This document shows, one piece after another, positions 1 through 13,066 of a DNA stretch of 64,000 nucleotides. Source of the DNA: Nyssa sinensis (Eukaryota > Streptophyta > Magnoliopsida > Cornales > Nyssaceae); contig CM018051.1 of assembly GCA_008638375.1 (NCBI GenBank), positions 37,482,677-37,546,676 on the forward strand, in the 5' to 3' direction. The stretch's first letter is position 1. Every line of letters begins with the position of its first letter. The notes below the pieces were generated by a model. It saw only the letters and a list, made by a program, of their open reading frames with translations. It was not told the DNA's origin and searched no databases. The position numbers and the translations under genes are program-made.

Positions 1-2321
1 CTTCTGAGGATGAGCATGCCTTTCACCTACAGATTGTATTACAGATTTTGAGGGCAGCACCGTTTATTTGCCAAGTTCTCAAAGTGTGAGTTCTAGCTTC
101 AGGAGGTACAGTTTTTGGGCTATGTTGTGTCAGGGAGAGGAGTATCTGTAGATCCTTCTAAGATTGACTCCGTTATGAGTTGGGAGAGGTTGAAGATCGT
201 GTTTGAGATACGAAGTTTCTTGGGGTTGGCAAGATACTACCGCCGGTTTGTGGAAGGATTTTCTCCTCTTGCCGCGCCGATGACTCGTCTGATGCGCAAG
301 GGCATTAGATTTGAGTGGACAGACGACTGTGAGTAGTCATTTCAGGAGCTGAAGAGGAGACTGACTTCAGCGTCCGTCTTGATTATCCCTGAGGGAGGTT
401 GGGTTATACCGTGTATTGTGATGCTTTTTGAGAGGGATTGGGCTGTGTACTGATGTAGGAGGGTAGAGTGGTAGCCTATGGTTCTCATCAGTTGAAGAGC
501 CATGAGAAGAACTACCCCACACATGATTTAGAGTTAGCTGTCGTCATCTTTGCACTTAAGAGTTGGTGACACTATTTATATAGGGTGAGGTTCGAGGTGT
601 TCTCAGATCACAAGAGCCTCGGATATATTTTCACGCAAAAGGACCTGAACCTTCGGCAAAGGAGATGGATAGAGTACATCGAGGACTATAACTTTGATCT
701 TCAGTACCACCCTAGGAAGGCCAATGTCATAGCAGATGCACTCAGTAGGAGGCTGAGGAGCACTATGGCTAGCATTGCTATTAGAGAGTGGGAGATGATG
801 GGGGACATTGGAGAGTTTGACTTATAGCTTGTCGAGTTTGAGGGACATGCCACACTATTCAGTGTGTGTGCACAGCCTTCGCTATTGAGCAGGGTTATTG
901 AGGTACAGCTACAGGACACCGAGACAGAGCAGATTAGGGCACGAGTTGTTAGCCCTGAGGGATTTGAGGGGTTGACAGTCCATTCTGACCTTGGCTTGAG
1001 ATATATGGGTAAAGTCTTTGTTCTCGAGTCTCTTAGGGCTGATGTCCTTATAAATTTCCACCATTCACGCCTAGCAGTGCACCCAAGGGGCACTAAGATG
1101 TATTATGATCTACGCCGTCAGTATTGGTGGACTGGGATGAAGGCAGACGTAGTACAGTTTGTGTCTAGATGCCTCACATGCCAGCAGGTGAAGGATGAGC
1201 ACCAGAGACCTGGAGGTTTGTTGCAGCCATTGCCAATGGCCGAGTGGAAGTAGGAGCATCTTACCATGGATTTTGTGATGGGTCTTCCAAAGTCACCTAG
1301 AGGTCACGATGCAGTTTGGGTTATCGTGGACAGGTTAACGAAGTCCGCCCATTTCTTGCTGATTAAAGCGACCGATTCATCGGATGTCCTCAGTAGGTTG
1401 TATATCCGAGAGATAGTACGACTACATAGGGTTCTTGTATCCATTATTTCAGATAGAGACCCACGTTTCACAGCACGATTTTGGCAGAGCCTTCAAACAG
1501 CCTTAGGGACTCAACTACAGTTTAGTACTGCTTTTCACCCTCAGACTGATGGTTAGTCAGAGCGTACCATTCAGATCCTAGAGGACATGCTTAGGGCCTA
1601 TGTTATGGACTTCAAAGGTAGCTGGGAGGATCACCTTGCTTTGGTAGAGTTTGCCTACAACAACAGCTATCAGTCCAGTATTGAGATGGCATCATTCGAG
1701 GCGTTGTATGGTAGGCCGTGTCGTTCACCAGTGTGTTGGACCGAGATGGGAGAGACAGCTGTTTTGGGGCCAGACATAGTCCGTGAGACCATGGACAAGA
1801 TACAGGTGATCAGGCAATGTCTGTTGACAGCACAGAGCCGCCAGAAGAGCTATGCAAACTGGAGGCAACGACCTCTGTCATTTGATGTTGGGGGACATAT
1901 GTTCCTCAAGGTAGCCTCACGGCGAGGATTGAGGAGATTTGGACGCAGTGGGAAGCTGTCACCTCGGTTTATTGGCCCATTTGAGATCCTTGGGAAGGTT
2001 GGTGAGGTGGCCTATAAGCTATCCTTACCACCACAGCTATCTGGGGTTCACGATGTCTTCCATGTGTCGATGTTGAGAAAGTACGAGCCTGACCCCTCAC
2101 ATATACTAGATTGGGTAGATCTTCAGTTAGAGGGTGATGCTTCTTATGATCAGAGACCCGTAGAGATATTGGACTCGAGGGACCAAGTTTTGCGAGGCAG
2201 GACCATCCATTTGGTCAAAGTTCATTGGAACCATATGGGGTCGAGGAGGCTACTTAGGAACGTGAGGCTGAGGTTCGTGCTAGGTATCCCGAGTTATTTA
2301 TTCATTGATATATATTTTTAA
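1..2321 (+). pseudogene. Chromovirus (Ty3/gypsy) pol relic: RT end, RNase H, integrase
   Basis: This is the 3' part of a plant chromovirus polyprotein, cut by the window edge. In order it shows the end of reverse transcriptase (about 1-336, with FLGYVVS and FLGLARYYRRF), RNase H (about 370-827, ending IADALSRR), the integrase zinc finger (about 1060-1200, CLTCQQVK), the integrase core (about 1260-1600, with [15 protein letters not shown] and SERTIQ supplying the D, D and E), and a C-terminal GPF and chromodomain-like tail (about 1900-2300). It is dead. In-frame stops lie at 334, 825, 1251 and 1554, and the frame changes between 336 and 585. The stops at 334, 1251 and 1554 fall where the family has Gln or Trp. 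The large LTR that follows supports a Tekay/Del-like assignment. The family call is secure; the exact lineage is inferred. Confidence 0.9.
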
Positions 2322-2341
2322 ATTTTGGGGCAAAATTTCTT

Positions 2342-2355
2342 TAAGGAGGGAAGGA
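2342..2355 (+). other. Polypurine tract of the chromovirus
   Basis: A purine-rich run (TAAGGAGGGAAGGA) lies directly before the TG that opens the LTR. This is the expected plus-strand primer site for reverse transcription and fixes the 5' edge of the LTR. Confidence 0.8.
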
Positions 2356-2627
2356 TGTAATGACCTCAAAATTTCTTTTTTTTTTTTGGGAATAAAATAT
2401 TTGTTTATTTATTTTTTTTGGAAATGTATGTGTATGTGATGTGTGTGAATAGTGTATGGTGTATGTATGCATGTGTATGTATTTATATGTTATATATATA
2501 TAACATATAAATATGGCATGCACACACAATGTGCATGCCAGCAGTGTGTGTGCGTAGGCTGCACTGTGTGTGTGTAGGCTATATTGTGTGTGTGTGTGGC
2601 AAACCGTGTATATGTGTGTGTGAGGTG

Positions 2628-2667
<40 letters not shown>

Positions 2668-5432
2668 AAAACCAGCAATGCAAGCAATGCATTTAATGCA
2701 AAGCTGCATTGCTGCATAGAACAAGAGAGAAAGTCAAAAAAGATAATGGGAAGAGAGAGAAAGGGGAAGGGGGGAGATTGGACTGGGCGGCTAAGAGTTG
2801 ATGTGTATATATGTATGTATACGTTGGGTTTTGGTTTTAGAGAGAAAATAGAAAAGGAAAGGCCAAGGGTAGGGACTGAGAGTGCTTTGGAGAACTGAGG
2901 AGACTCAGAAGTGGGGAACAAAAGTGAAAGTTCAAGAGGAGGAGTGAGAAAATCAAACGAAAGTATGTCCTGTATAGTTTTTGCTTTAAAATTTTAAAGG
3001 CATGAACAGTGTGGTTGAGTTGAGATACTGATAGGACATGAAATAAGGAATTTTTTGCGAAAAGAATCAACAAAAATGGTGACAAGATGAAGCAGTTAGG
3101 GTCAGTTGCAGGTTAGAGAGAGAGAGAGTTGGATTTCCATAATTTTATGTCTTAAAATAGAAACAAATTATGGGGATTTAATCCCCTTGAGTGCAGGAGG
3201 TCATTGGAAAAAGAAAGAGCTGAAAACAATTAAGAAATAGGCGCGAAATAGAGAAAACACAATCGGCCGGAGCTATGGTTTCTCCCCTAATCGTGAACAT
3301 CTGGTGATCTAAATCCAAAACTAAGCTTGGATATGAGATCCTTGGAAAAAATAAAAGAAAACTACATTTTTAAACCTTGAAAAATCGATCGAAAAATAGT
3401 CGCCGGCGTTGGAGAAGGCGCCGGAACCTCGCCGGAACCCTACCGGAAAATCGGGGAAGAAAGGGTACTGTTTAGGGCTTGGGTCGGGTCGGGTTTATGT
3501 CAATTCGGGTTGGGTTAAGACCGACCCACCCCACGTGTCAGCCGTATGTTTTAAATTTAAAATGGCATTGGGGGTGTTTGGCTACAAACTTAATAAATTA
3601 TAAATTGAAATTGAAATTGCGACGGGGATATCTTATCCCTGTTTTAGGAACTAGCCACTGTTTGGCTATTCTGATTTGGAATAGTTAAATCAGAAATTCT
3701 GATTTAACCTCACAACTTTTGGAAATTAAAAAGTGACCCCCAGGACTTTTGATTGCTATAATTAGACCCCTGAATAAAATATTAATTTAATTAATTAATT
3801 AATTTAATTATTTTAAATATCACAAAATGGTCCGGAGTCCAAATGGGACAAGTCATTAGTGCATTTTGACTATCTCGACCATTCTGAGACCAATGGTGGG
3901 GTCCATTTTATGAGATGGGGTTCCAAAACATAAAAGACCCGTAATAACATTAAAAATTATCACAATGCCCCTGAGTTAAAATGAGGTCAAACGAACTCTG
4001 ATTTAAGTAAACAAATAGTGGAATTTTATAATCTCAATCATTCCGGGCCCAACCGTGGAGTCCAATTTGCAAAAAGAGGTCTCGGGATGTAAGAACCCGT
4101 AAAAGTGCAAAATGATCGTTTTGCCCTTTTTAGTACAGAGGTCCAAATTGAGTTCTGCGAAAGCCTAAACTGACTTTCTTCGGCGTTCCAGACTCAATGG
4201 TAGAGTTTATTTTAGCAAAATAGAGACTCATAAAATAAAGACATAAAATTTGATGAATAGCATACTTCAAGTAGCAAATGAACTGAGTTATATCTCATGA
4301 TTTGAGGAACATCGAAAGGCAAAGAGAAGGTGGTCTGAACTTCTGCATTCTTACTGTTAGTTCCACTACACTATGAGTGCGACTTATTGGGTTGAGACAA
4401 ACCCATCAGGTATGATATTTTGCTAAGTAAGAAATAGGATTAAGTTTAGGAGTAATTGCCATGTTGAGTTGATGATTCACATATTTGTTTGATTGTTTAT
4501 GTACTTATGTGTTTCTTGTTATCTTTTTGAAAGTTTGGTTAAGTAAAAAATGTGGATCATGACTGCATGTATATTCTATGCGCTAGTGCAATGTGTGAAT
4601 TATATTCTTCGAAAATTGTTGAGATTATGAAATATGTAACTTAAAGCATGTGTTTAAATGGACTATGTATGGCATATACCCTTGATGAAGGGACTTTGTG
4701 ATCGGAATGTTATTGTGTAACACATTTTCTAAAGCATGCTTCATGTGTGGATAAGGTGCTTTATTAAGATTACATCATGGCATGGTGGAATCAGAGCATA
4801 TTGGCATAGTGTGATTCCTTGAAAGAATGGTGTGGGTTGAGCACATGGTGCTGTGCATTATGAGGGTATAGATCTTGTGGTGAAAAACCCAAAAATCGGC
4901 CATTGGTACTCATGCCAACAGGGATGGACCGTAAAGTGAGATATACAGGTGGTACTCATGCCAGCGGGGAAGGACCGTAAAATGAGATATGGGTGTGGCA
5001 TGGAGTTTGCATGGGTGTGTCACGCATATTGTTCATATACTACATTGATGATACTGAATGACATGTAGAGATAAATGTACACTTGCACATGCCACGCCTT
5101 AATTTTGTTTCTTGCATTAGCATTATATTATACCAGCAGTTGAGCTGACCCATTCGTGGGATAACATATTACAGATGACGCCCCTGCTACATGAGACTCG
5201 ATGATGTCTTAATGGAGGAAAGAACTTGGAACTATATTTGGCATAAGCCCTAGACTATTTCGTGTTTATTTGTATGTTATGAGATAACGGGCAAGGCCTT
5301 ATGGATTGTATCAGAACAGGAATTGGGTTAGTGTTTGGAATGCATGTGATTGTCCTTTATTTCTTTATTATTTTATTTTCTTTTAGTTTCATTACACTCA
5401 CCCCCGGGTTCGTGAAAATTCGGAGCGTTACA
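2356..5432 (+). repeat. 3' LTR of the chromovirus (3,077 bp)
   Basis: The LTR opens with TGTAATGACCTC just after the polypurine tract and closes with GGAGCGTTACA. Beyond 5432 the sequence becomes CACTA transposase, so the right edge is clear. Inside are a (TG)n/(TA)n tract near 2540-2664, a GA-rich tract, the paired 'ggaccgta' motifs near 4925 and 4970, and an exon-like stretch ending at a splice-donor-like CAG/GTATGA at 4409/4410. The same motif order recurs in the LTRs at 13067, 27044, 32290 and 45346, so these form one superfamily of large LTRs. The 5' LTR lies outside the window. Confidence 0.85.
2631..2664. repeat. (TA)17 microsatellite inside the LTR
   Basis: A pure TA run preceded by TG-rich repeats. 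Comparable TA runs sit at similar places in the related LTRs (36335-36355 and 47825-47850). Confidence 0.95.
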
Positions 5433-6809
5433 CCACATATAGCATATCTTCTTTACATTGGACAAATGTATCAAAGATGTATCCTTGTTGCATATAGGAC
5501 ATGCCAGATACCCCTTCGTGCTCCACCTAGACAAGTTGGCATACGTGGGAAAGTCATTTATTGTCCACAACAATGCCGTATGTAATCAGAATGTCTCATT
5601 CCTAGATACATCATACGCCTCCACTCCAACCTCCTACAATTCTTTAACTCTTCCACTAACCGTCGCAAATAAACATCAATTTCATTTCTTGAAAACTTCG
5701 GCCTAAGAATAAGCAACGACATTAAGATAAATGGTTTTTTCATACATCTCCACTATGGCAAGTTATAGGGCACAAGAAACACTGGCCATATGCTGTAGGC
5801 ATCACTCATGTCACCGAATGGATTGAAACCATCACTAGCCAACCTAAGCCGTACATTTCATGGCTCATTGCAAACCAATTGTGATTTTGATCAAATTCAC
5901 CCTAAGCTTGAGAATTTGTCAGATGCCTATATACATTTGCCTTACCAACATACTTCTCGCTATGCCACCGCATCTCTTCAACTGTCTTTCGAGACATGTA
6001 CAACCTCTTTAGCCTCGATTTTAATAAAAAATATCTCAACACCTTGTACAAAATTTTCTTACTCATTCCTTCATTCACCTTATACCTGGGTTCATGGCAT
6101 ACCGTACACTCAACACACCATTCAACCTCCTTCCAAAATAACATGCAATCATTTTTGCAAGCACGGATAGAGATATATCCAAGGCCGAAGTCCCTCAACT
6201 GTCTTTTCACCTTATAAAGAAATTTCTGAAGGGTCTCATCTACAAGTAGTGTTGATTTAAATAATTCAACAGTTATATTAAAAGACTTGTTTATCTATCA
6301 GTTGATGGTCTTAATATGAAGGAGCTTGAGAAGAAAATCAATTGAAGAATACTTCTCACAACTTGGATATAACGTCTATCTTGTTTCCCTCAACAAGGGA
6401 TCCAAAAAATTTTCTAATTCTTCAACATCACTCTTTGGACCTATATCGCGACTTGTAGTCGCACTTCCTGCTTGTCCACCAACATTTCTTGCAGTCCATT
6501 GTAACCAAATCTAACATTTTCACCAAAGTCATCGTCATCATCTTTATCTTCATACTCACTTACCACTCGTACTTTATGTTGTTCCCCTTTAAATTCCCAA
6601 CACCTATACATCTTATCCATGCCATACTCGAGTAGATGCACTTTAGCCTCATATATGTGCATATAATCCCTATTATTTCACCCTCTACACAGACGTCTTA
6701 TCATATTGCTCCCATCCGTAGATGCGTGAGCAACCTCAATAAAATGTTTTCTCCCTTTCACGCACCCGGCCAAATGCCAGCCCTTTAAATCCATCCAACT
6801 CTTGTCCAT
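5433..6809 (-). pseudogene. TNP2-type CACTA transposase, N-terminal fragment
   Basis: The minus strand encodes the start of a TNP2-like transposase, the catalytic protein of CACTA elements that cuts at the terminal repeats. The ATG is at 6809-6807 and begins MDKSWMDLKGWHLAG, the transposase-associated N-terminal domain. NNRDYMHIYEAKVHLLEYGM and CVECTVCHEPRYK follow, then the start of the catalytic TNP2 region up to the chromovirus junction. It is disrupted by stops, for example a Cys-to-stop near 6670, and by small shifts. At three Trp positions where CACTA-2 has stops (after YRC, after EVE, and before RCMKKP) this copy still reads TGG, so the two copies decayed independently. Confidence 0.85.
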
Positions 6810-7998
6810 TTTTGTCTTCCCAGCACAAGTCAAACACGTTGCTCATTATATTTATGAAACATGAATCCTAACTTCTCTCTAAAGGGTAAGGTGCTCCTAT
6901 CCCATTTAGGAATGGACAATCTACATTACAATCAGCAGTTGGCAACTCAAATACTCGATTCCACTCTGAGAAAACTTTGGCAGCATCTCCCTACAGTTCT
7001 CCAAGTACACAAGATAGACGTTACTACGCCTAAATATGTACCAAGAGAACAACAGGAGTCCGTGCCAAGAATTTTATCCATTGGAATCAAGAATTCGCTA
7101 CTGCCTACAATGTAGATTTATGCATTCCTAAACTGTTATACTCTGGACAATTTAAGAATCAATTTTCATACACATGAGCCTAACCACTCTTAATTAAGCG
7201 ACGAGATTCACGAGTGCTGAAAATGACTCATGAATAGGGCTAAGGTTATATGAATTCAATTATACTCATTTCTTTATGTTTTGACTTAAACTTATTTCTT
7301 GCAAAAATAAACTTAAAGTTCTATTTTAAATTGTTTTCCATATCAAGGCAACAAGTAAAATAAAATTCCTAATTCTAATTTTCAATAGTTTTTTCTGCAA
7401 ACTTCAAAACTATATAAGCTTTAAAGACTCCTAGACTAGTTATGAAATAGGGAGCGTTTCAATCACTAGTCTTGATAGTTATGAAGTGAGGAGGGTTTTA
7501 ATCACTAGTCTTGACCAATCATGTAGTAAAATTGTATTTCGTTTTCGCAATGGCACCATCTATTTTGTTCTATTCATAAAATAAATAAAAATGACGCTAC
7601 TACCATATTAGAAAAAGGGATAAATTAAGAGAAAAAGTAAAAAAAAATATAAAAAAAAAACAAAAAAAAGATAGTGATGGATCTGCAATCATCACTATAA
7701 TTTGGTATTTGACCTACAAATAAAATCTCCCTAGTTTGCCTTGCCTACCATGTGATGGTCTTGTACTTGGATTGACATTTTTCTACCACTTAAGGCTACA
7801 TTTTGTAGAATCACTATATATACAAATTCTATATATCATTGTCAATGGCTGGCTCTTACTATGGTTGCTATTGGTATCTACCTTATTCTTATGAGATTTG
7901 TTACTACTATACGTAATTTCACACTTGATGTCGACATTCTTATAATCATTACAAGTAACTCTAACTTTAACTTTTAGTTCAACTAACCTATCACACAT

Positions 7999-8001
<3 letters not shown>

Positions 8002-8029
<28 letters not shown>
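8002..8029. repeat. (TA)14 microsatellite
   Basis: A simple TA run in the non-coding part of CACTA-1. Short reading frames crossing it are translation artefacts. Confidence 0.95.
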
Positions 8030-9439
8030 TGCAATGTTGACAGAGGAAGTGAAGAAGATTAGGGCTAGCATGCACACATAGAAAAGTAGTTAAGTATGAT
8101 CCTAAATGTAGAACTACATAAGATTGGCCAAACTCTAAAAAGTCTTATGTTGAAATCCATAAATCTTGGCTATTAATAGGATACTGAAATTGGGACAAAA
8201 GTAAGAAAAATTCTTTAATGGGTCCAATATATTACTGTTTTAATATGTTCTTTCAATAAGATTATATCATTTGTGCTATGACCCATTTTTTTAATAAATG
8301 ATAATAAATATAATAGAGTATAATTACAAGGACACACTGTGTAAACTCATGAAAACTTCATTCAAAAGTAGTGTTCCTTTTAACATGGCATATTTTGTTT
8401 CAAAAAGCTCAAAGGAGGGGGGATTGTTTGTTATAAAACTCAAAAGCTTCAAACATAAGTTACGATAAGTTTTGTCATGAACCCGATTTATTTAACGTGC
8501 CTATCACATTTTACCATATAAATCAAATATTCTTTTATATCTCTTAAAAGTCAAGTATCTTGTTTATATGGCAAGATATGATTGATCCGATTCAATAAAT
8601 AAATTTCATGTATGGGAATATCTCTTCAAAAGCTATAAGCAACTCTTAATTAAAAAGGGCATGTATTGGTAAGAAAGGTTGTAATTTTTGAAATGACATA
8701 AATTGTGATACTTTTGCACAACTAATGATTTAATTTTGCAGCCAACTTCATATTAGTGTCTTATTACAAGCGAAAAACTCAAGTAGTAAGGTAGCATTCA
8801 AACAAATCAATTTTAAATAGGTGACAAATAATATCATGATGATACTCTAATTCAAAATAAATGTTACATGTCAAAATTTAATATTTTGTATTATCAATAA
8901 AAAAAATTATGTTATGTTATTTATTTTTTTTATACGAACAAGCTAACTCAATCCAACCCTTTCAAATGATTAACCTTCTCTCCCTAATTTTCTCTAAAAC
9001 TCAAACCTTTTTTTTTTTCATTTTCTTTATGAAAAAATTGTTATTTACCATGAGAGGGATGGAGGAATTGCAACAATTTAGTAACATAATAATAATAATA
9101 ATTAAGTGTCTATATGAAATCAAAGAACCAAAACATAAATGCTGAATCAAAAAGTATGAACCAAACTAGACTTGGATCCAATTTTATTTTTTTTAAAAGT
9201 GATCTATTGAGCCATGTTGCAAAATCATGTGTTATCTAAAAATGAAACACAACATAGAGAAATGGAGGGAGAACTGATTGTGCATCAAAAAATAGAGAGA
9301 GTTGGCGTCAAGAGAGGGGAACGTCGGCAATGTTGGCTGCGCAGATTGGCAGTGCAAGTGGGTTAGTGTCGGTCGGTCGTCGCAGTGAGGGAGGGTCAGA
9401 GGTGAGAGAGCATGAGAGATGTGAAATGAGGAGGGTTTC

Positions 9440-9776
9440 CATCACTATTGGAATTTGGGAAGTTAAGAACACTATTAGCGGTGCATTGCCAATATTGTAC
9501 CGAGTTCTAAAATGACGCCGTTTAAATAATCCGAACTCTTAACAACACACACTAGCGCGTCGTCAAAAGTATATATTATTAGTGACGCACATGTGCACTG
9601 CTAATAGCTCAAATGTGCACCGCGAAAATGTTGCCACCATTAATTCTGCGTAGAAAACATATTTTTTACCACTATTAAAGACATGTATGGTGTGTGTCGC
9701 CAATAGGTACTATTACTGACACTTTGGCGTGCGCTGCTAATAGTGTTCGCCACAAAAAGTCTTATTTCTTGTAGTC
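9440..9776. repeat. CACTA-1 subterminal repeats and right terminus
   Basis: Degenerate copies of the motif CACTATTAGCGGTGC and its complement (GCACTGCTAATAG, GCGCTGCTAATAGTG) are spaced over about 330 bp and end at TTGTAGTC. They match the better-preserved subterminal array of CACTA-2 at 24876-25370. In this family such repeats are the binding sites for the element's DNA-binding protein. The 3-bp target duplication cannot be tested because the other end is outside the window. Confidence 0.75.
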
Positions 9777-12673
9777 AAAATGGAACAAATCTAATACCAC
9801 AGCCTACAACAACACATTGAAGTAGACTTGAATATATTATCAAAGGAAAATAATCCAATCAATCCAACATATTCTCAACAAACCAAATAAAACAGTGAAC
9901 TCGCATAAAGAAAGCCTTCACATAATATCTGCTCAGCTGAATCTAATTAATAGACTAGTAATAACAAGATCATAGTAGTCCCAAATCAAATCTCCTCCTA
10001 CAAATCATCTATTGAAAATATATCAGACCAAATAACACCTCTAAGAAGAAAATACAGTATAAAATCACCTTCAAAATTCAAAAGAATACCATAAACCTGA
10101 TCAAGGAAAATCCCAAAAACCAATTGGATGTTACAAGATACAATAAATAACACAATCATACTACCAAAGAGGACCAACTATCCAGAACTGAAAATAATAG
10201 AATCCTATGGAACCAAATAAGCATAGCACAATAAGCCAAATACCAATAATAAGCTAGTTTCAAATTGTCAAAATGAAACAAAAATAAAGACGCAACAAAA
10301 CAAAAGAGAGATGAGGAAAAAAGAAAGAACAACGAAAAGAAAATAACAAAGAAGCACAAGTACAAACAGAGACAAAACCAAGGATAAAGAAAGGAGCAAA
10401 CAACAAACCAAAAATAAAGGGGACCAAAAAAGAAGAATCAGACAAAAACCAAGAGAAGGAGGATAAAAAAAGGAAAGGAAGGAACCAATCAGAAATAACA
10501 AAGGAAACTACTACTAGATAGGAGAAGGAAAAAAGATGAGCAAGAAAGAAGAAGAAAAAGAAACCTGAATGGTAGAATACCATTCGACTTAGTTGAATTG
10601 ATGAAGCACACCCCTCTGAGATATCACAAAACACCAACCCCTCCAGATAATAATCTACAACCATAACAAACTAGACTCCCACCCCTCTAAATTAGCATAA
10701 TCCTATCAAACCTAAACAATAGGACCCCCAAAGGCATCAAAGCATAGAATAGGAAAAATAAAACAGCTACTAAAAAATTTAACCCTCTTATACTCCTTTG
10801 GTTCCTTACTATTTCTTCCATAGAGTAATCTTTAAATTGTTGTGTTTGTTTTGCCCATAAAGAAACTTTGAACTTTATTAATTCAATCTCCTCGCCCCAA
10901 ACAATAACCTTGTTTTCAAAAATACACTAGTTTCTTATCTTCTACAAAGACCAACATATAACTAAAGGAAGCATATTCCATGTAACTAGATTAGAACTTT
11001 TAAAAACCCACCCAAGCGAACAATCAACAACCCCTGGGATTGAATTAGGTTGTACCCAAAGAACTCCCCACCAATTAAGGTATGTTGACCAAACCAACCA
11101 AGCTTTCGGACAAAGTAGAAGAAGATGATTTGAATTTTCTAATACTAAGCCACTGAATTTACATAAATTCCACTCGCTTTCACTAATAATACCCATTTTA
11201 ACTAATTTTTCAACTGATTTAATTCTCTCCCACCGTGCTAACCAAATAAAGAATTGAACCTTGGAAGGTGCCAGATTTTGCCGAATAAAATTACCAATCT
11301 TGCTATTAAAACCACTCGCAGCCCCAGCAAACGCGCAAGACTCATATAATTTTTTAACAATAAAATGATTAGCTTCATTACCTTGCTATACCAACCTTCC
11401 CTCTACAGTTGATAATCCCTGCCCCAAAAAATGCTTACAGATTTTCCTTTTCCTCTTTTTCCCAACTAAATAATGTTGTTCTAAATTTGATGTCCTAGTA
11501 GAAATATTGATTCACCAACCACCAACAATCAACTACGCATAACTTTTTATTGGCAATAATAGAAAAAAAGTCTTGGAAATAACTTTGCCAATGGTTCATT
11601 ATTCTTCCAAGGATCCATCCAAAATGAAGCCTTTCTTCCATCTCCCATTGCAATCCAAATATTCACAAAAAAATTATTGGATATTAATGGGTTCTTATCC
11701 TTGATTTTTAAAATGTCCCTCCAAACAGGTGATGCTCGATTGATAACATCATAGTCTGACAACCAACTCTCCTTAACATATCTATAATTTTTTTGAGATA
11801 ACCCTTTTCCAAAGTGATCTATTCTCCATGGCATATCTCCACCACCATTTGATTAACAAGGTGTCATTCATCCATTTCACCCTTCTTATTCCCAAACCAC
11901 CTCTCTGTTTACTATATGTGACACTATCCCAATTAACTGAATGAATTCTTTTCCTTTTGTCTTCATCACCCCATAAAATCTCCTTTGGATCTTTTCAATT
12001 TCAGTAATCACCTTCATGGGCATCTTGAAGAGTGATAAATGAAATACAAGAAGAGCATTAAGCATAGATTTGATCAACACTAATTTGTCAGTAAAAGATA
12101 GAAGCCTCTTATTCCAATGAAACAATCTCTTCCTCACCTTCTCGACAACATGTAACCAGGTTTTCCACGATTTAGGTCTTGCACCTAGAGGCAAACCTAG
12201 ATATCTTAAGGGTAACGAATGACTCTTACATTTTAGCAAACTAGAAAATCCCTTCAGATTTTCCTCATTAACCCCAATACCACAAACCAAACTTTTATGA
12301 AAATTCACTTTCAACCTAGACATTAATTCAAAACACCTTAGTAACCTCTTAATATTAATCTCTTCACCCTCATCCGTTTTGCAAAAGATTAATGTATTGT
12401 CAGCGAATTAGAGATGTGAGGTATAAAAACCATTCTAACCAATATGGCTACCCCTTAATCACATCCTTATCCTTAGCTATTTTAAATAACGGGTTCAAAC
12501 CTTCGGCTACAAAAATGAATAACAAAGGGGATAAAGGATCTCCTTGACGGATGCCTTTATTCATCATAAAATCATCTGTTGAGGAGCCATTTACCAAAAT
12601 AGATATATGTGTAGTTGAGATGCATTCCTTAACCCAATTGATCCACTTACTATCAAAACCACATATCTCCATG
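9777..12673 (-). mobile_element. L1-type LINE, 3' part
   Basis: This is the downstream half of a minus-strand LINE whose upstream half resumes at 20103, beyond the copia element. 10930-12673 is coding relic. 9777-10930 is probably 3' untranslated sequence: its plus strand is strongly purine-rich from about 10260 to 10570, so the LINE-sense strand is T-rich. No clear poly(A) tail or target duplication was found, and the exact 3' limit next to the CACTA-1 terminus is uncertain. Confidence 0.7.
10930..12673 (-). pseudogene. LINE reverse transcriptase, C-terminal half and zinc-finger region
   Basis: In sense order from 12673 down, the relic shows the palm region with GIRQGDPLSPLLFIFVAEGL (12541-12610), then the catalytic box at 12396-12407, which reads FADN instead of FADD, then LRYLGLPLGARPK and WNKRLLSFTDKLVLIKSML, then WRIDHFGKGLSQKNY and DGRKASFWMDPW, and finally the zf-RVT-like tail near 10950-11200. 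These motifs are typical of plant L1 LINEs. The protein copies element RNA into the chromosome by target-primed reverse transcription. Several stops and frame changes make it a pseudogene. The FADN change would by itself remove a catalytic aspartate. Confidence 0.9.
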
Positions 12674-12678
12674 ATATT

Positions 12679-13066
12679 TGTAAACATTCAATGTACATAG
12701 AATGTATACAGGTTAAGTCATACCTGACTGTGAAAGATACTCGCAAATTGTATATTACTTGTTGTTATGAGCCAAATCTTGAATTCTAGCTTTCGTGTCT
12801 GTCCCTAAGTTTTGAGAAGTTACGCAGGGTTGGCTACTAGAGTTACCCCTTCAATCTTCACATTCCAAACCCACCAGAGAGGAAATACTAGAGAGAGAAA
12901 GTGTACTATATCTCACAACCACATTACGCAGACCACATATCTACGTATTTATTTTAGATATATATAAAATTTTGTTAGGATTCAAAATGTTGATCTCTAT
13001 CAACACATGATAGAGACGTATTTGATTAGGATAGGAACTTATCCTATCAGCTACTTAAATAGGTCA
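12679..13066 (-). repeat. Copia 3' LTR, truncated
   Basis: This stretch aligns with 19640 onward, sharing TAAGTCATACCTGA, TTACGCAGGGTTG, ATCAACACATGATAGAGACG and CTTATCCTATCA, up to AGGTCA at 13066. There the right LTR continues with AGACCCATTC, but this copy passes into a chromovirus-type LTR. About 70 bp of the LTR is missing. Confidence 0.85.

Larger units (their letters stand above)
5433..9776 (-). mobile_element. CACTA-1 (En/Spm) remnant, right part
   Basis: This is one end of a CACTA DNA transposon whose left part lies beyond the chromovirus that interrupts it at 5432. It holds the first exon region of a TNP2-type transposase (5433-6809, minus strand), then about 2.6 kb without recognisable genes, then subterminal repeats and a terminus reading TTGTAGTC at 9769-9776. 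One base differs from the canonical TTGTAGTG. The stretch 6840-7250 aligns by eye with 39810-40240 in CACTA-2, so the two elements are related. Between 7250 and 9440 I see AT-rich DNA, a short duplicated motif (7434-7516, with ATCACTAGTCTTGA twice) and a (TA)n run at 8002-8029. Confidence 0.8.

Noticed and set aside
2341..2921. Long frames rich in His/Thr/Tyr/Ile across 2341-2921
   Set aside because: They are translations of (TG)n and (TA)n simple repeats within the LTR.
10156..10664. Phe/Leu-rich minus-strand frames resembling membrane proteins
   Set aside because: They arise from a T-rich strand in the LINE 3' region, and overlapping frames are equally open.
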